A DNA stretch of 16,091 bases from Fimenecus sp045578245 (GTDB lineage: Bacteria > Bacillota > Clostridia > Oscillospirales > Acutalibacteraceae), in contig JAZNJX010000097.1 in NCBI GenBank assembly GCA_045578245.1, positions 1-16,091 of the forward strand, given 5' to 3'. Both the position numbers and the translations under genes were made by a program. How positions within the stretch are numbered: the stretch's first letter is position 1; each line of letters starts with the position of its first letter. Positions 13,651 to 16,091 of the stretch are shown one piece after another. Under the pieces are notes generated by a model, which worked only from the letters and a program-made list of their open reading frames with translations, was not told where the DNA came from and searched no databases.

Positions 13651-13679
13651 ATTCTACTTAATACTGTACATTTTGTCAA
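13651..13679 (-). promoter_or_regulatory. Sigma-A promoter of the sugar transferase gene
   Basis: On the minus strand a perfect TTGACA (13674-13679), a 17-base spacer and TAGAAT (13651-13656) lie 38 bases upstream of the chosen start at 13613. This is among the strongest promoter matches in the window. Confidence 0.8.
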
Positions 13680-13719
13680 TATATAGTAATAATCTGTAAT
13701 AAAAGTGTCATTTTTGTTA

Positions 13720-14607
13720 TTATGCCTTTTTTCGGAACAATTCCACATTTAACTGAGACAGAATTATACCGATAAAGATAAGCACACAGCCTAAATAACC
13801 TCTGCCACTCATTACTTCATTAAGAATTATTGCACCACCGATTGCGCTGAATACTGACTCGGTTGAAAATACTATTGACGCAAAAGTAGGGTCTGCGTCT
13901 TTCTGACCAAGAATCTGGCAAGTGTAAGCAACACCTACGGACATTAGCCCACCATATAAAATAGGAATTCCTGCACTCTTAATTGCTACCAAACTGATAT
14001 CCTCAAGTATCAAAGCACAACTGATGCTTAAAACTCCACACACGAGGAATTGGACAAGGCTGAATTTAAGAGGACTGATATTATTAACATACTTGTCCAC
14101 AACGAGAATATGACCTGCCCAGAAAAAAGCACCAATAATAAGAACAATATCACCTACGCCAAAAGATAGTTCATTCCCTGTCATGCAAAGGAAAAACAGA
14201 CCAACAAGAGCAAAAATAGCACCTAAGAATGTGAATATGCTTGTTTTTTTACCCATTACAAATCTTATTAAAGGTACAAGAACAGTATAAATACCTGTTA
14301 AAAAACCTGCTTTACCTGCACTTTGTGTTATCTCGACACCATACTGTTGTAAGGTTGATGCGATAAACAAGACAACACCTGCTAAAAGTCCGGGTAATAA
14401 AGTCTTTTTAAGGCTTTCCAAATTGAATTTATCCTTTTCAAAAATCAGAATAACCGGAATTAAGGAAAAGAATCCAAGGAAAAATCTTATTCCATTAAAT
14501 GTGAATGCACCTACAAATTCTGCACCAACTCTTTGTGCAACAAAGGCAAAGCCCCAGATTATTGCTGTTAAAAAAAGCAGAACTGTAGATTTAATTTTTG
14601 TTTTCAT
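13720..14607 (-). CDS. DMT-superfamily (EamA) transporter
   Basis: The 295-residue product is almost entirely hydrophobic, with about ten membrane segments in two homologous EamA repeats (residues about 5-142 and 152-290). Typical family features are the start LLFLTAIIWGFAFVAQRVGA, the segment TQSAGKAGFLTGIYTVLVPL, and in the second repeat GGLMSVGVAYTCQILGQKDA followed by ASIVFSTESVFSAIGGAIIL. EamA proteins export or exchange metabolites such as amino acids; the substrate cannot be told from the sequence. Start ATG 14607 has GAAGGA upstream. It lies 49 bases downstream of clpX on the same strand, behind a hairpin, and has no promoter I can identify, so partial readthrough from clpX is possible. 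Confidence 0.88.
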   Translation of the reverse strand: MKTKIKSTVLLFLTAIIWGFAFVAQRVGAEFVGAFTFNGIRFFLGFFSLIPVILIFEKDKFNLESLKKTLLPGLLAGVVLFIASTLQQYGVEITQSAGKAGFLTGIYTVLVPLIRFVMGKKTSIFTFLGAIFALVGLFFLCMTGNELSFGVGDIVLIIGAFFWAGHILVVDKYVNNISPLKFSLVQFLVCGVLSISCALILEDISLVAIKSAGIPILYGGLMSVGVAYTCQILGQKDADPTFASIVFSTESVFSAIGGAIILNEVMSGRGYLGCVLIFIGIILSQLNVELFRKKA

Positions 14608-14629
14608 ATGTATTCCTTCTCAAAGTACA

Positions 14630-14649
14630 AGCCACGGTTTCCCGTGGCT
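14630..14649 (-). terminator. Hairpin between clpX and the EamA gene, possible weak terminator
   Basis: An 8-bp stem (AGCCACGG with CCGTGGCT, 4-base loop) lies just after the clpX stop. On the minus strand only TTGTACTTT follows, not a continuous T run, so termination may be partial. Confidence 0.5.
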
Positions 14650-14656
14650 CTATAAA

Positions 14657-16024
14657 TTATATTGCTTTTTTAGAATTTGTTTTATTGAACTTTTTTGACA
14701 TTAAAACATTGGGTTTTCTGTTCTCATCCCTGACAATCTCAGGCACAGCGTTATCTGTTACACATTCTTTTGTAATGATAACCTTAGAAATTGTGTGGTC
14801 TGATGGTGTTTCATACATAATATTCATAAGAACATTTTCCATTATGCCACGAAGACCACGAGCACCTGTTTTCTTTTCAAGTGTGAGTTCAGCAATAGCA
14901 TTCAATGCATCGTCTGTAAACTCAAGTTCAACATCGTCCATATGGAACAATGCCTTAAATTGTTTTAACAATGCATTTTTAGGCTCTGAAAGGATTCTGA
15001 TTAAATCCTCTTTTGAAAGCTGTTGCAATGCTGTTATAACAGGAACACGACCAACAAGCTCAGGAATAAGACCAAACTTAACAAGGTCCTGTGCAATTAC
15101 TTTTGAATAGATATCTTCTTCCTGAAATTGTGCTTTATTCTTTATATCTGCACCAAAGCCAAGTCCCGAATTACCTGCACGCTTCTCAACGATTTTTTCA
15201 ATACCGTCAAAAGCACCACCACAGATAAAGAGGATATTTGAAGTATCAATCTGTATAAATTCCTGCTGAGGATGTTTTCTTCCACCCTGAGGAGGAACAT
15301 TTGAAACTGTTCCTTCAAGAATCTTAAGAAGAGCCTGCTGAACACCTTCACCACTTACATCACGAGTAATTGATGGATTTTCACTCTTACGAGCAATCTT
15401 ATCAATTTCATCAACATAAATGATACCGCATTCTGCTTTTTCAATATCAAAATCAGCAGCTTGAATAAGACGTAAAAGAATGTTTTCAACGTCTTCTCCA
15501 ACGTATCCCGCTTCTGTTAACGTTGTTGCGTCGGCGATAGCAAATGGAACAGATAGTGTTTTTGCCAATGTCCTTGCCAAAAGAGTTTTTCCAACACCTG
15601 TAGGTCCTAAAAGTAAAACGTTGCTTTTTTCAAGTTCAACCTCTTGAGAAACAATATCCGTTTGTTTTTCTTCGGATACTTTTTTTGATTTCTTGGATTT
15701 TTTATCTTCAGGAATTGAAAGTATTCTTTTGTAATGGTTATACACGGCAACTGATAAAGTTATTTTAGCTTCATCTTGTCCAATAACATATGAATCCAAT
15801 ACAGCCTTAATCTCGCTTGGCTTTGGAAGTGTTTCAAAACTAAGCTCAGTGCTATCACACTTTACTTCTTTTGGAGTTACAGATTTGTTATACGCATCCG
15901 CAATCTCTGTACACATTCCTATACAGCCAGAACAAACGTCAATGGTAAATCCACTAAGCTCTAAGGGAGTAACGCTTGAACTTTTGTTGCCACATAAAGA
16001 GCATGTTTTTGAATTATTCGCCAT
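14657..16024 (-). CDS. clpX: ATP-dependent Clp protease ATP-binding subunit ClpX
   Basis: ClpX is the AAA+ unfoldase that feeds substrates to ClpP. The 455-residue product has the N-terminal zinc-binding domain (Cys8, Cys11, Cys31, Cys34), Walker A GPTGVGKT (140-147), pore loop GYVG (173-176), Walker B IIYVDE (201-206), the RKH loop (249-251), the ClpP-contacting loop GLGFGADI (287-294, with LGF in place of the usual IGF) and the arginine finger region LIPELVGR (Arg326). It is longer than most homologues (about 420) because of a Lys/Glu-rich insertion at about residues 104-130, between zinc domain and Walker A, plus a basic C-terminal tail. ATG 16024 has AAAGGAG upstream and lies 12 bases after clpP. 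Confidence 0.97.
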   Translation of the reverse strand: MANNSKTCSLCGNKSSSVTPLELSGFTIDVCSGCIGMCTEIADAYNKSVTPKEVKCDSTELSFETLPKPSEIKAVLDSYVIGQDEAKITLSVAVYNHYKRILSIPEDKKSKKSKKVSEEKQTDIVSQEVELEKSNVLLLGPTGVGKTLLARTLAKTLSVPFAIADATTLTEAGYVGEDVENILLRLIQAADFDIEKAECGIIYVDEIDKIARKSENPSITRDVSGEGVQQALLKILEGTVSNVPPQGGRKHPQQEFIQIDTSNILFICGGAFDGIEKIVEKRAGNSGLGFGADIKNKAQFQEEDIYSKVIAQDLVKFGLIPELVGRVPVITALQQLSKEDLIRILSEPKNALLKQFKALFHMDDVELEFTDDALNAIAELTLEKKTGARGLRGIMENVLMNIMYETPSDHTISKVIITKECVTDNAVPEIVRDENRKPNVLMSKKFNKTNSKKAI

Positions 16025-16036
16025 CAGTTGGCTCCT

Positions 16037-16091
16037 TTAACGTTTTTCAATTACTTTGTCAATGAGACCATATGCCAATGCTTCGTTAGCA
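16037..16091 (-). CDS. clpP: ATP-dependent Clp protease proteolytic subunit, C-terminal end (runs off the window)
   Basis: Only the last 17 codons and the TAA stop (16037-16039) are inside the window. They read ANEALAYGLIDKVIEKR, which matches the conserved ClpP C-terminus (EAxxYGLIDKVI). The catalytic residues are outside. The clpX gene begins 12 bases after the stop, the usual clpP-clpX order, and the clpX ribosome binding site directly follows the stop codon. Confidence 0.88.
   Translation of the reverse strand, partial: ANEALAYGLIDKVIEKR

Noticed and set aside
13697..13722. AT-rich inverted repeat (TAATAA/TTATTA) after the EamA gene as a terminator
   Set aside because: The stem is only 6 A-T pairs, overlaps the stop codon, and has no T run on the correct side; I cannot support termination there.

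Overview
The window is AT-rich DNA from a low-GC, spore-forming Firmicute, most likely an anaerobic gut-type Clostridia (Oscillospiraceae/Lachnospiraceae range). The grounds are a clear spoIIID sporulation regulator, GGAGG-type ribosome binding sites, sigma-A promoters with TTGACA/TATAAT-like elements (several with an extended -10 TGn), and the overall gene set. Nearly all genes are on the minus strand. The plus-strand exceptions are a small phosphatase gene (1530-1991) and an ACT/UPF0210 pair (5338-6978). I cannot name a species.

Region by region (minus-strand blocks read right to left). 1-414 is the 5' part of a class I aminoacyl-tRNA synthetase, best read as isoleucyl. 521-772 is spoIIID, with a TTG start and a candidate sigma-E promoter. 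888-1530 is the only accessory-looking stretch: an unrecognised small gene bracketed by inverted copies of a 16-20 bp REP/MITE-like repeat (core AACCGTCCCCTTGTGT), with a third copy before the low-molecular-weight phosphatase gene. 2079-5192 is a three-gene operon: PHP phosphoesterase, ispE, then an FAD-dependent geranylgeranyl-reductase-like enzyme. 5338-6978 is a plus-strand pair, ACT-domain UPF0237 plus UPF0210, between its own promoter and a strong terminator. 7029-12138 is a tight minus-strand operon. It begins with two envelope genes (LCP-like and transglutaminase-like), continues with the folate genes folE-folP-folB-folK, and ends with a DEDDh exonuclease carrying a zinc ribbon. 12246-13613 is a polyprenyl-phosphate sugar-phosphate transferase with its own promoter and terminator. 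13720-14607 is a DMT/EamA transporter. 14657-16091 is clpX followed by the 3' end of clpP.

How the genes work together. folE, folP, folB and folK cover most steps from GTP to dihydropteroate and are joined by 4-bp overlaps or 1-bp gaps, so they are probably translationally coupled. ispE gives a methylerythritol-phosphate pathway step and sits directly before a reductase whose family saturates isoprenoid chains. The sugar transferase and the LCP-like protein both belong to surface-polymer assembly. ClpX and ClpP form the housekeeping AAA+ protease.

Most of the window is ordinary core genome. The parts that deserve a second look are the repeat-bracketed unknown gene, the mixed envelope/folate operon, the ACT/UPF0210 pair, the ispE-reductase pairing, the divergent FolP, and the tRNA synthetase with an unusual HIGH motif. 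No tRNA, rRNA, CRISPR array, prophage or intact transposase gene was seen, and no gene-free stretch exceeds 300 bases (the longest is 1290-1529).
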